Assembly (NCBI GenBank): GCA_041649955.1
Contig: JBAZMD010000023.1
Location: 1 to 9,607 of the forward strand
Reading direction: 5' to 3'
Length of the DNA stretch: 9,607 nucleotides
Source of the DNA: JAQUPP01 sp041649955
Lineage (GTDB): Bacteria; Patescibacteriota; Patescibacteriia; UBA2591; JAQUPP01
The position numbers were made by a program, and so were the translations under genes. Shown here piece after piece: positions 1 to 5,108 of the stretch. The notes under the pieces were generated by a model that saw only the letters and a program-made list of their open reading frames with translations, ran no database searches and was not told the origin of the DNA. Numbering within the stretch: position 1 is the first letter of the stretch; each line of letters opens with the position of its first letter.

Positions 1-943
1 TGTACCAAAAATTAGAAAATGGTAAATCAAAAGTTCCCGGATAAACGACTTCTTCGCCGTTAAATCCTTTTTTAAAACGAGTTACGCCAGGCCATTTTTT
101 TTCGTCTATTCCCCAAAAATCGTAATAAAAATAGCCATTTTTAACAGCTTCTTGAATAATAAACCAGTGCAAAAGATAAGGCGCCATTACATTACGGTGT
201 AGATTTGAAGAAGCGCCATGGAGATAAGTTGCTGTCTTGGAAGAAAAAATCATCAGATTGGCCGCCAAAATTTTATTTTCGTATTCGGCAACGTATAATC
301 TGACAAATTGCGGATTAAAATTCAACAGATGAGAATAGTAATTATCCGGATGCGCCCTGAATTGATCTCTTAAAGAAGTTTCTTTGAGAAGTTTTAAAAA
401 AACATCCGCTCCTTCTCCTGTTTTTTCATATATTTTTACGCCTTGCTTTTCGGCCAAACGAATATTATATCTGGTCTTTGGATGCATTTTGGCGAAAATT
501 TCATCGGGAGTTTTTTTTAAATCCAGAATTACTGTCTTTGACGGCTGAATATCATTAACCCTTCGGGAATTTTCAATTTTCAATTTTAAATTTTCAATTA
601 TTGGCGGTTCGATTCTCCAAAATATCACACCCTCTTCTTTACCTAATTCTTTTATTTTTTCTAATAAATTAGAAATTAGAAATTGAAAATTAGAAATTTT
701 ATCGCCTTTGGCGACAATCGGTCCGCGCGGAGAATAAAAATAACTTTTATTAAATAACAATTGATATTTTATAATCAAGGCGGCGGCGATAATTTCACTG
801 CCCTCGTAAACGGCCATACGCCAAATTTTTCGGCCGAGATTTTTTTGGAATTCTCCCCATTGCCACGATTGTAAAAATTGTTCTCCGTTTAAGAGAACAA
901 AATCGTCCCATTCTTTTTGTTCAAGCACTTTTTTAATTACCAT
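1..943 (-). CDS. FemAB-family peptidyl/aminoacyl transferase, 3' end cut by window edge
   Basis: FemA/B/X proteins transfer amino acids from aminoacyl-tRNA to the lipid II stem peptide in the cytoplasm, building peptidoglycan cross-bridges. The start ATG is at 943 and 314 codons are visible. Family signatures can be read: residues with SPRGPIVAKGD, the segment IFWRIEPP, the very typical MHPKTRYNIRLAEKQGV, then LHGASSNLHRNVMAPYLLHW and YYDFWGIDEKKWPGVTRFKKGFNGE near the cut end, which matches the C-terminal GNAT-like half. Only a short C-terminal tail should be missing. An AGGAGAGGA ribosome site lies 8-16 bases upstream, inside the silent recR tail copy. It is the last visible gene of the dnaB-recR-femAB operon. 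Two AT-rich low-complexity tracts fall in frame in a variable part of the protein. The family is certain; the exact amino acid donor cannot be read. Confidence 0.88.
   Translation of the reverse strand, partial: MVIKKVLEQKEWDDFVLLNGEQFLQSWQWGEFQKNLGRKIWRMAVYEGSEIIAAALIIKYQLLFNKSYFYSPRGPIVAKGDKISNFQFLISNLLEKIKELGKEEGVIFWRIEPPIIENLKLKIENSRRVNDIQPSKTVILDLKKTPDEIFAKMHPKTRYNIRLAEKQGVKIYEKTGEGADVFLKLLKETSLRDQFRAHPDNYYSHLLNFNPQFVRLYVAEYENKILAANLMIFSSKTATYLHGASSNLHRNVMAPYLLHWFIIQEAVKNGYFYYDFWGIDEKKWPGVTRFKKGFNGEEVVYPGTFDLPFSNFWY
569..600. repeat. Low-complexity TTTTCAATT tract inside the femAB-like gene
   Basis: About 30 bases are built from repeats of TTTTCAA(T/A)TT. Read in frame on the minus strand they give Ile/Glu/Asn/Leu/Lys-rich sequence (IIENLKLKIENS). 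The tract stays in frame, and it lies just before the conserved DIQPSKT segment, where homologues vary in length. The related inverse tract is at 661-700. Confidence 0.6.
661..700. repeat. Low-complexity AATTAGAAATT tract inside the femAB-like gene
   Basis: Forty bases of AATTAGAAATTGAAA-type repeats, roughly the reverse complement in composition of the tract at 569-600. In frame it encodes KISNFQFLISNLLEKIK, a variable helix after the conserved PRGP motif. Its resemblance to intergenic low-complexity sequence (compare 9074-9155) suggests a simple repeat tolerated in a loop. Confidence 0.55.
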
Positions 944-945
944 AA

Positions 946-1002
946 TTAAATTCCTCTCCTACCCTTTAAAGCTTCTGTTAAAGTGATTTCATCAGCATAT
1001 TT
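946..1002 (-). pseudogene. Silent second copy of the recR 3' end
   Basis: Eighteen codons plus a stop reproduce the last residues of the RecR encoded at 1184-1792. The peptide KYADEITLTEALKGRRGI differs from the real RecR end only at the first residue (K for E) and the last (I for V). Eight other codons differ, all synonymously, and the stop is TAA rather than TAG. The TAA sits two bases before the femAB ATG and the AGGAGAGGA inside this copy is the femAB ribosome site. The frame is open upstream only to an in-frame TAG near 1085, so no full gene is present. I infer this is the original recR-femAB junction, cut off from the body of the gene. Confidence 0.8.
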
Positions 1003-1183
1003 CCCCATTTTGTCCAAGAGGCTGAAAGGCCGATTGGCAACAAAATGGAGGACCCCGCCTAAATCCAGCCAATAAAATTTACGCTAAAAATAAACAGAGC
1101 CGAAGGCGTATTCGCTCAATAAACCAAATTTTAAAAAAAATACTGCGCCGGGATTTAGGCTGGGGCAATCAACCAACTTTTTT
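1003..1183. repeat. About 180 bp insert between recR and its silent tail, with inverted ends
   Basis: This stretch separates the intact recR stop from the silent recR tail. It holds an imperfect inverted pair: CCCCGCCTAAATCCAGCC at 1053-1070 and GCCGGGATTTAGGCTGGGG at 1147-1165. The perfect core is GCCTAAATCC against GGATTTAGGC, about 113 bp end to end. No SD-preceded gene, promoter or T-tract terminator is visible. It looks like a small non-coding repeat or recombination scar rather than a designed intergenic region. Confidence 0.5.
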
Positions 1184-1792
1184 CTAAACCCCCCTCCTTC
1201 CCTTCAGTGCCTCTGTTAAAGTAATTTCGTCAGCATATTCCAATTCCCCTCCCAAAGGCAAACCGCGCGCTATTCTGGTTAGTTTTATTTTACTGTTTAA
1301 AATTTTATCTTCTTTAATTAAATTAGTAATATAAAGTATTGTGCTCTCCCCTTCTATCGTGGCGTTTAAGGCAAAAATCAATTCTTTAATCGGAGAATTT
1401 TTTAATCTTGTTAATAATTCTTTTATTTTAATTTGCTCCGGACTTTTATTTTCAACCATGTCAATCAAACCGCCAAGAACGTGATAAGTTCCTTGATATT
1501 CTCCTGTTTTTTCTATGGCCATTAAATCTTGCGGCTCGGCAATAATCGCCACTACCGAATGGTCGCGATTTTTATCTTGGCAGATGGAGCAAATATTTTG
1601 ATCGGAAAAATTTCCGCAAACGCTGCAAATGTGGATATTTTTAATTCCCTTGAGGTTTAAAACTAATTTTTCTATATCTTCCGGATTTTTTCTTAATAAA
1701 TAAAAAACGAACCGCTGAGCTGATTTCGGTCCTATACCGGGAAATTTACTGAATTCATCAATCAGATTTTTTATGTCTTTTGGGTAGAACAT
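1184..1792 (-). CDS. recR: Recombination protein RecR
   Basis: RecR forms a ring clamp that works with RecO (and RecF) to load RecA on gapped single-stranded DNA. At 202 aa it has normal length. Visible parts in order: helix-hairpin-helix around residues 15-27 (FPGIGPKSAQR); a four-Cys zinc site at C56, C59, C68 and C71; a Toprim domain from about residue 80, with AEPQD (acidic E86) and AIEKTGEYQGTYHVLGG; and the C-terminal LTRIARGLPLGGELEYADEITLTEAL motif spread over residues 171-196. The start follows the dnaB stop by nine bases, so the two are co-transcribed and probably coupled, since no SD is seen before the ATG. The 3' end is duplicated downstream at 946-1002 with synonymous differences, which hints that this copy may have been exchanged with a related allele. 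Confidence 0.97.
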   Translation of the reverse strand: MFYPKDIKNLIDEFSKFPGIGPKSAQRFVFYLLRKNPEDIEKLVLNLKGIKNIHICSVCGNFSDQNICSICQDKNRDHSVVAIIAEPQDLMAIEKTGEYQGTYHVLGGLIDMVENKSPEQIKIKELLTRLKNSPIKELIFALNATIEGESTILYITNLIKEDKILNSKIKLTRIARGLPLGGELEYADEITLTEALKGRRGV

Positions 1793-1801
1793 ATCAAATT
1801 T

Positions 1802-3217
1802 TTAGAACGGCCCTGATTCTTCAATATCACTGCTGTCTCCCTCCAAATTATCTAACATTTTTTTGTCTAAATTTTTATAACTGGCAGTTTCCGCTTCAAA
1901 ATATAATTTAACAATTCCGCCGGCCGGTCCATGACGATGCTTGCCAATGTGAATTTCCGCGACATTTCTTTCTTCCGGCGGACAAAATTTAATACTTTTA
2001 TCCATTGCTTTACGATAAATAAATAAAACCACATCAGCATCTTGTTCCAAACTGCCGCTTTCTCTTAAGTCGGCTAATTTTGGAATAGACGGAGTTCTGG
2101 CTTCCGTGGCCCGAGAAAGCTGAGAAAGAGCCAAAACCGGAATATTAAGTTCACGGGCAATGGCTTTAAGCGCTCTAGAAATTTCCGAAACTTCTTGAAC
2201 ACGATTTTCAGAACCGCTGGCGCCTTCCATTAATTGTAAATAATCTATGATTAATAAGCCGAGTCCGTGTTCTGATTGTAATCTTCTGGCTTTTGTCCTT
2301 ATTTCATTCATATTCAAGGTTGGCGAGTCATCAATAAAAATAGGTGTTTCAGCCAAAACACTGAAGGCCTCGCCCAATTTTTTGAAATCTCCGTCCCCGT
2401 CTTTGGCAATATTTCCTGTTCTGATTTTCCAAAGATTAACCCCTGCCTGAGCGCAAATTATGCGGTCGCAAATTTGATCTTTTGACATTTCCAAACTGAA
2501 AATTCCCACCGGGATTTTATGATAAACAGCCGCCCGTCTGGCAATATCAAGAGCCAGGGCGCTTTTTCCGATAGAAGGTCTGGCGGCTAAAATAATCAAC
2601 TCAGATGCTTGAAGACCGGCTAAAACACTATCAAGATCCGTAAATCCGGTCGGAACTCCTCTTAATTTCTGATCGCCCCGATGCAATGCATCCATTCTTT
2701 CAAAAGCTTCATCAAGGGTATCTTTTAAAGAAACAAAATTTTGTTTTAAAAATTTTTGAGAAATATTAAAAAATTTATGTTCAGCTCGGTCTAAAACGTT
2801 TGACGTATCAAGATCTTCCTGATAAGCCATTTGATTGACTTCTGTCGTGGCTCTGATAATCTTTCTTAAGGTTGATTTTTTCTGAACAATCTGAGCATAA
2901 GAAACTATATGGCTTGAAGTGGGAACGCTGGAAGCCAAGGTGGCCAGATAACTTCTTCCTCCCACCATATCCAATTGTCCTCTTTCCTCCAAACGATTAA
3001 CAACGCTTAAAATATCAACCGGCGTATGCTGAGCCCAAACTTCGAGCATTGATTCAAAAATTATTTTATTGACATCTTTATAAAAATCTTCGGCATTAAT
3101 AATATCGGCGATTTTAATAATCGCTTCTTTGTCAATCAAAAGAGAACCAAGAAGAGCCATTTCGGCTTCAATATTTTGCGGCGGTAATTTTTCAAACACT
3201 GGAGTGATATCTGGCAT
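1802..3217 (-). CDS. dnaB: Replicative DNA helicase DnaB
   Basis: DnaB is the hexameric 5'-3' helicase that unwinds DNA ahead of the replication fork and contacts primase. At 471 aa it is full length with no intein. The N-terminal domain starts with PPQNIEAEMALLGSLL (residues 12-27). The RecA-like domain shows Walker A ARPSIGKS at 212-219 (Ser replaces the usual Thr), SLEMS at 241-245, Walker B LLIIDYLQLM at 321-330, SQLSR at 365-369, the LADLRESGSLEQDAD block at 381-395, and the arginine-finger loop KHRHGP at 426-431 (H where N is common). It is first in the minus-strand operon, with a promoter at 3323-3351 and a hairpin-bearing leader. No SD precedes the ATG; the nearby upstream bases are A/T rich. 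Confidence 0.97.
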   Translation of the reverse strand: MPDITPVFEKLPPQNIEAEMALLGSLLIDKEAIIKIADIINAEDFYKDVNKIIFESMLEVWAQHTPVDILSVVNRLEERGQLDMVGGRSYLATLASSVPTSSHIVSYAQIVQKKSTLRKIIRATTEVNQMAYQEDLDTSNVLDRAEHKFFNISQKFLKQNFVSLKDTLDEAFERMDALHRGDQKLRGVPTGFTDLDSVLAGLQASELIILAARPSIGKSALALDIARRAAVYHKIPVGIFSLEMSKDQICDRIICAQAGVNLWKIRTGNIAKDGDGDFKKLGEAFSVLAETPIFIDDSPTLNMNEIRTKARRLQSEHGLGLLIIDYLQLMEGASGSENRVQEVSEISRALKAIARELNIPVLALSQLSRATEARTPSIPKLADLRESGSLEQDADVVLFIYRKAMDKSIKFCPPEERNVAEIHIGKHRHGPAGGIVKLYFEAETASYKNLDKKMLDNLEGDSSDIEESGPF

Positions 3218-3240
3218 AAAAATGAATTTTAGGACTTTAC

Positions 3241-3303
3241 CCTCACACCAAACAGAAACAATTAAGACTTATCTTTAAAAACTGATTTTTGTTTGGTGTG
3301 GGG
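3241..3303 (-). promoter_or_regulatory. Long hairpin in the dnaB leader
   Basis: Positions 3241-3253 and 3291-3303 are complementary over 13 bases with one mismatch (CACACCAAAC against GTTTGGTGTG is perfect), extending by an A-T pair inward. About 35 bases lie in the loop. In the dnaB transcript the stem ends about 23 bases before the start codon. No T-tract follows, so it is not an ordinary terminator. A leader element that affects mRNA stability or dnaB translation is an inference; a protein-binding inverted repeat is the alternative. Confidence 0.6.
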
Positions 3304-3304
3304 G

Positions 3305-3332
3305 TTTACAAATTATTTTTCTATTGTATAAT
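3305..3332 (+). promoter_or_regulatory. Promoter for the tRNA-Lys / GIY-YIG unit
   Basis: TTTACA at 3305-3310 and a perfect TATAAT at 3327-3332, 16 bases apart. Predicted start near 3339, giving a transcript through the tRNA-like copies and the GIY-YIG gene to the terminator at 3931-3970. Its -10 box overlaps the -10 box of the dnaB promoter on the other strand by two bases. Confidence 0.6.
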
Positions 3333-3351
3333 AATTGAATAATTAATTCAA
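3323..3351 (-). promoter_or_regulatory. dnaB operon promoter
   Basis: On the minus strand TTGAAT (3346-3351) and TACAAT (3323-3328) are 17 bases apart. The predicted start is near 3316, about 100 bases before the dnaB ATG, so the leader includes the hairpin at 3241-3303. Confidence 0.6.
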
Positions 3352-3419
3352 GTTTTTTTCTGCACATTTTATTAACATTTGAAGAACATCTAAAAATGTA
3401 AAATAAAAGTTTGAAACTT

Positions 3420-3475
3420 GCCCCTATAGCTCAATGGTAGATCCGCCAGCTGGCGGACATTTAAGCAGTTGATAT
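3420..3475 (+). pseudogene. Truncated tRNA-Lys-like copy with palindrome insert
   Basis: It matches the intact tRNA-Lys (3756-3826) from the first base through the D-loop (GCCCCTATAGCTCAATGGTAG), then carries the palindrome TCCGCCAGCTGGCGGA in place of the 5' half of the anticodon arm, and resumes with TTTAAGCAGTTGATAT. Homology stops there: the T-arm and 3' acceptor strand are missing and the GIY-YIG start codon follows nine bases later. D-stem and anticodon stem cannot form normally, so it cannot be a working tRNA. Confidence 0.8.
3442..3457. repeat. 16-bp perfect palindrome, copy 1
   Basis: TCCGCCAGCTGGCGGA is identical to its own reverse complement. It sits inside the first broken tRNA copy; an identical copy is at 3872-3887. 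It is GC-rich in an AT-rich setting. The centre CAGCTG is shared with the intact tRNA. Confidence 0.9.
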
Positions 3476-3484
3476 TGTGAGACA

Positions 3485-3742
3485 ATGTTTTACGCATATA
3501 CTATTTATAATTCCATTCGCGACAAAATTTACATAGGACAAACTGCTGATTTAGATGAAAGATTAAAGAGACATAATAAAATATCAAAAAATAAATCTAC
3601 ATCATTCACCAGTAAAAATTCGGGAAATTGGAAATTAATATATAAAGAAGAGTTTGAAACCAGGCAAGAAGCTATAAAAAGAGAAAAAGAATTAAAAAGT
3701 TTTCAAGGAAGAAAGTTTGTCAAAAGTTTGATTGAAAAATAA
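3485..3742 (+). CDS. Small GIY-YIG nuclease family protein
   Basis: This 85-aa protein has the single-domain layout of small GIY-YIG nucleases (YhbQ/UPF0213-like), a fold that cuts DNA with one metal ion. Visible motif parts are FYAYTIYNS at residues 2-10 (the GIY strand, degenerate as TIY), KIYIGQT at 14-20 (the YIG strand), DERLKRH at 24-30 with the expected catalytic Arg26, and AIKREKELK at 63-71 with the expected metal-binding Glu. There is no extra DNA-binding domain. The ATG follows the truncated tRNA copy with only a weak GTGAG upstream, and the stop lies 13 bases before the intact tRNA-Lys. The position between tRNA copies suggests a mobile or homing role, but many members are stand-alone repair-like nucleases, so this is an inference. 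Confidence 0.85.
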   Translation: MFYAYTIYNSIRDKIYIGQTADLDERLKRHNKISKNKSTSFTSKNSGNWKLIYKEEFETRQEAIKREKELKSFQGRKFVKSLIEK

Positions 3743-3755
3743 TCCCTCCACTTTT

Positions 3756-3826
3756 GCCCCTATAGCTCAATGGTAGAGCAGCTGCCTTTTAAGCAGTTGA
3801 TATAGGTCCGATTCCTATTGGGGGTA
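3756..3826 (+). tRNA. tRNA-Lys (anticodon UUU)
   Basis: A full cloverleaf can be drawn: acceptor GCCCCTA/TGGGGGT (with G1-U72 and U6-G67 wobbles), D-arm GCTC-AATGGTA-GAGC, anticodon arm GCTGC-CTTTTAA-GCAGT with anticodon TTT, four-base variable loop, and T-arm ATAGG-TCCGATT-CCTAT, then discriminator A. The length is 71 bases. Two oddities: the T-loop has C where almost all tRNAs have T at position 55, and no CCA is encoded (TAAG follows). It is the only one of the three copies able to fold. Whether it is the cell's main tRNA-Lys or a relic cannot be told from the window. Confidence 0.8.
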
Positions 3827-3849
3827 TAAGTGGCGGGATTATTTTTTAT

Positions 3850-3931
3850 GACTTTATGGCTCAATGGTAGATCCGCCAGCTGGCGGACTTTTAAGCAGTT
3901 GATATAGGTCCGATTCCTATTGGGGGTACCA
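3850..3931 (+). pseudogene. Second broken tRNA-Lys copy, with palindrome and CCA
   Basis: It matches the intact tRNA-Lys from GCTCAATGGTAG onward and is identical over TTTTAAGCAGTTGATATAGG and the T-arm through the discriminator base. The 5' acceptor strand has decayed to GACTTTA, and the palindrome TCCGCCAGCTGGCGGA (3872-3887) replaces GCAGCTGC. With GATC in place of GAGC the D-stem fails, and the 5' anticodon strand is lost. Unlike the intact copy it does encode CCA (3929-3931). Its last base begins the terminator stem. Confidence 0.78.
3872..3887. repeat. 16-bp perfect palindrome, copy 2
   Basis: Identical to the palindrome at 3442-3457 and inserted at the same tRNA position. The flanks GGTAGA and CTTTTAAGCAG are those of the intact tRNA, so the exchange is exact: 8 bp GCAGCTGC out, 16 bp in. 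Confidence 0.9.
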
Positions 3932-3970
3932 AATAAAAAATCACAGAACTTCGTCTGTGATTTTTTATTT
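3931..3970 (+). terminator. Intrinsic terminator of the tRNA/GIY-YIG unit
   Basis: Arms 3931-3947 and 3954-3970 are perfectly complementary over 17 bp around the stable loop ACTTCG, with a T-run (ATTTTTTATTTT) on the 3' side. The A-run on the 5' side means it could also act on the opposite strand. Confidence 0.92.
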
Positions 3971-3983
3971 TGATAATCAATTG

Positions 3984-4020
3984 AAAAAGGGCAGGAATTC
4001 GTATTACGAATCCTGCCCTT
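3984..4020 (-). terminator. Intrinsic terminator of the 304-aa orphan gene
   Basis: Arms at 3987-4001 and 4007-4020 (AAGGGCAGGA against TCCTGCCCTT, extended by TTCG/CGAA with one bulged A) are followed on the minus strand by TTTTT at 3984-3988. It begins eight bases after the stop codon at 4029. Confidence 0.88.
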
Positions 4021-4028
4021 AATATAAT

Positions 4029-4943
4029 TTACAATTCTACTCCGGTTGGTAAAAATCCGGAGGCGCTTCCATATTCATTGCTATCCCCATTGTCGTCGTC
4101 ACTATCATGTGCACGCAATTTAATTCCATCAAAGAATTCAAAAGCCAGTTGGTATAATTCCCATGTCCAAATCACCGCTGGAGAAAATTGGTCTCCACTG
4201 CAATCAATATTCAATTTTCTCTCACTTATCAAAGGATTAGCTAGAATAATCAAAAGAACCTCTAATACCCCTAAACCGAATTCATCTTTCTTGTTGACAA
4301 GACTCTTGCGAAATTCTCTGCCTGTACTTTTTTGGTAGAGAAATCCGGTCTGTGCTGGAATAACATTTATCTCTAAACCATTCTGTATTTCACTAATTAT
4401 CTTTAGTGCCCAGTTTGTCCTATCCGAACGCTTTAAATGTTCTGGAGAAATTTCCTTTCTATAATTTTCAAATTTCGGAATCAATTCCTGAAAATAAGAA
4501 AGCGAACATTTAATTGCATTCCAATATTTTAAGTTCGGATCTGTAATTGTTCGGAAGTATCTTTTCGCCAAGGCGTCTACTGACAAAATAGCAAACCACC
4601 CCTCTACTTTATTCTGAGGAAGACTAAGTGTTGGAAGTACTTCCCGTGTGTATTTCAATGTGGGCTCCGGATTGAGTTTGAAAATTTCCGCAAGTGTCAA
4701 AACTTGCTTTTCAATCGGTTCTGGTCCCTTATACAATCCACCCTCGAGCGGACGTATTAGTTGAACATTTTGCATTGGTATTGAGAAATTCTCTTGACTC
4801 TGTATGAGAGGTTTAGAATACTCTTCCACGATTGTTTCAAGTTTACCTTGAAACTTGGGATTCTCTATTAATTCCACCATTTGTTTTTCGGTAAGCCCCA
4901 TTTTGATGCGTATCCTTTCTATCTCATTTAATAAAATACTCAT
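4029..4943 (-). CDS. Unrecognised 304-aa protein with acidic C-terminal tail
   Basis: I do not recognise a family. No signal peptide or membrane segment is seen, so it is probably cytoplasmic. The N-terminal 45 residues look helical and charged (IERIRIKMGLTEKQMVELIE). A middle region has aromatic-rich helices (GWFAILSVDALAKRYFR, WNAIKCSLSYF) and a hydrophobic VLEVLLIILANPL stretch too short and interrupted for a clear membrane anchor. A short acid run DSDDDNGDSNE precedes a low-complexity end (about residues 280-304). The start is well supported: AAAGGAGG lies seven bases before ATG, behind a consensus promoter at 5025-5052, and a terminator follows directly. It is therefore a real, single-gene unit, divergent from the 154-aa secreted protein with which it may be co-regulated. 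Confidence 0.85.
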   Translation of the reverse strand: MSILLNEIERIRIKMGLTEKQMVELIENPKFQGKLETIVEEYSKPLIQSQENFSIPMQNVQLIRPLEGGLYKGPEPIEKQVLTLAEIFKLNPEPTLKYTREVLPTLSLPQNKVEGWFAILSVDALAKRYFRTITDPNLKYWNAIKCSLSYFQELIPKFENYRKEISPEHLKRSDRTNWALKIISEIQNGLEINVIPAQTGFLYQKSTGREFRKSLVNKKDEFGLGVLEVLLIILANPLISERKLNIDCSGDQFSPAVIWTWELYQLAFEFFDGIKLRAHDSDDDNGDSNEYGSASGFLPTGVEL

Positions 4944-4975
4944 TGATATCCTCCTTTGTTATTGTACTGCTCACT

Positions 4976-4998
4976 AATCATCTGTTTTGCAGATGATT
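4976..4998 (-). promoter_or_regulatory. Leader hairpin of the 304-aa orphan gene
   Basis: AATCATCTG and CAGATGATT form a perfect 9-bp stem with a 5-base loop, in the leader between promoter and SD. No T-run follows, so a stability or regulatory role is more likely than termination. Confidence 0.55.
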
Positions 4999-5024
4999 TT
5001 ATATTGTTTTATTTTCTAATTAAA

Positions 5025-5052
5025 ATTATATCATATTTTTGAGAATTGTCAA
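5025..5052 (-). promoter_or_regulatory. Consensus promoter for the 304-aa orphan gene
   Basis: Perfect TTGACA (5047-5052, minus strand) and perfect TATAAT (5025-5030) are 16 bases apart. The -35 lies in the palindrome shared with the divergent promoter. Confidence 0.88.
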
Positions 5053-5061
5053 GCTTGACAA
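5046..5061. repeat. 16-bp palindrome holding two divergent -35 boxes
   Basis: TTGTCAAGCTTGACAA is a perfect palindrome. Each half contains a TTGACA box, one per strand, separated by only two bases, so two polymerases could hardly bind at once. Confidence 0.85.
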
Positions 5062-5082
5062 AAACTGAAAATTTGCTATTAT
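5055..5082 (+). promoter_or_regulatory. Promoter for the 154-aa secreted protein
   Basis: TTGACA at 5055-5060 and TATTAT at 5077-5082, 16 bases apart. The predicted start near 5089 leaves a 20-base leader before the SD-supported ATG at 5109. Confidence 0.85.
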
Positions 5083-5108
5083 TTTAATGAATGAAAAAGG
5101 AGGGAGAA

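Noticed and set aside
1006..1085. Open frame extending the silent recR tail upstream (about 39 codons)
   Set aside because: It shows no RecR similarity before the last 18 codons, has no SD, and is bounded by an in-frame TAG, so it is not called as a gene.
2247..2450. Plus-strand open frame within dnaB (also the ones inside the 304-aa gene, the 154-aa gene and asnS)
   Set aside because: Each is fully antisense to a gene with clear motifs or signals and has no initiation site.
3442..3457. Palindrome in the tRNA copies as a spliced tRNA intron
   Set aside because: It replaces part of the anticodon arm rather than interrupting it, the other arms are also broken, and one copy lacks its 3' half. 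Decay explains it better.
3420..3931. Three similar copies considered as a CRISPR-like array
   Set aside because: The repeats are tRNA sequence of unequal length with unequal spacing, one spacer being a gene; no cas genes are present.
5091..5108. Upstream ATG as start of the 154-aa protein
   Set aside because: It lies at the predicted transcription start and overlaps the SD that serves the ATG at 5109; the latter also gives a normal signal peptide.
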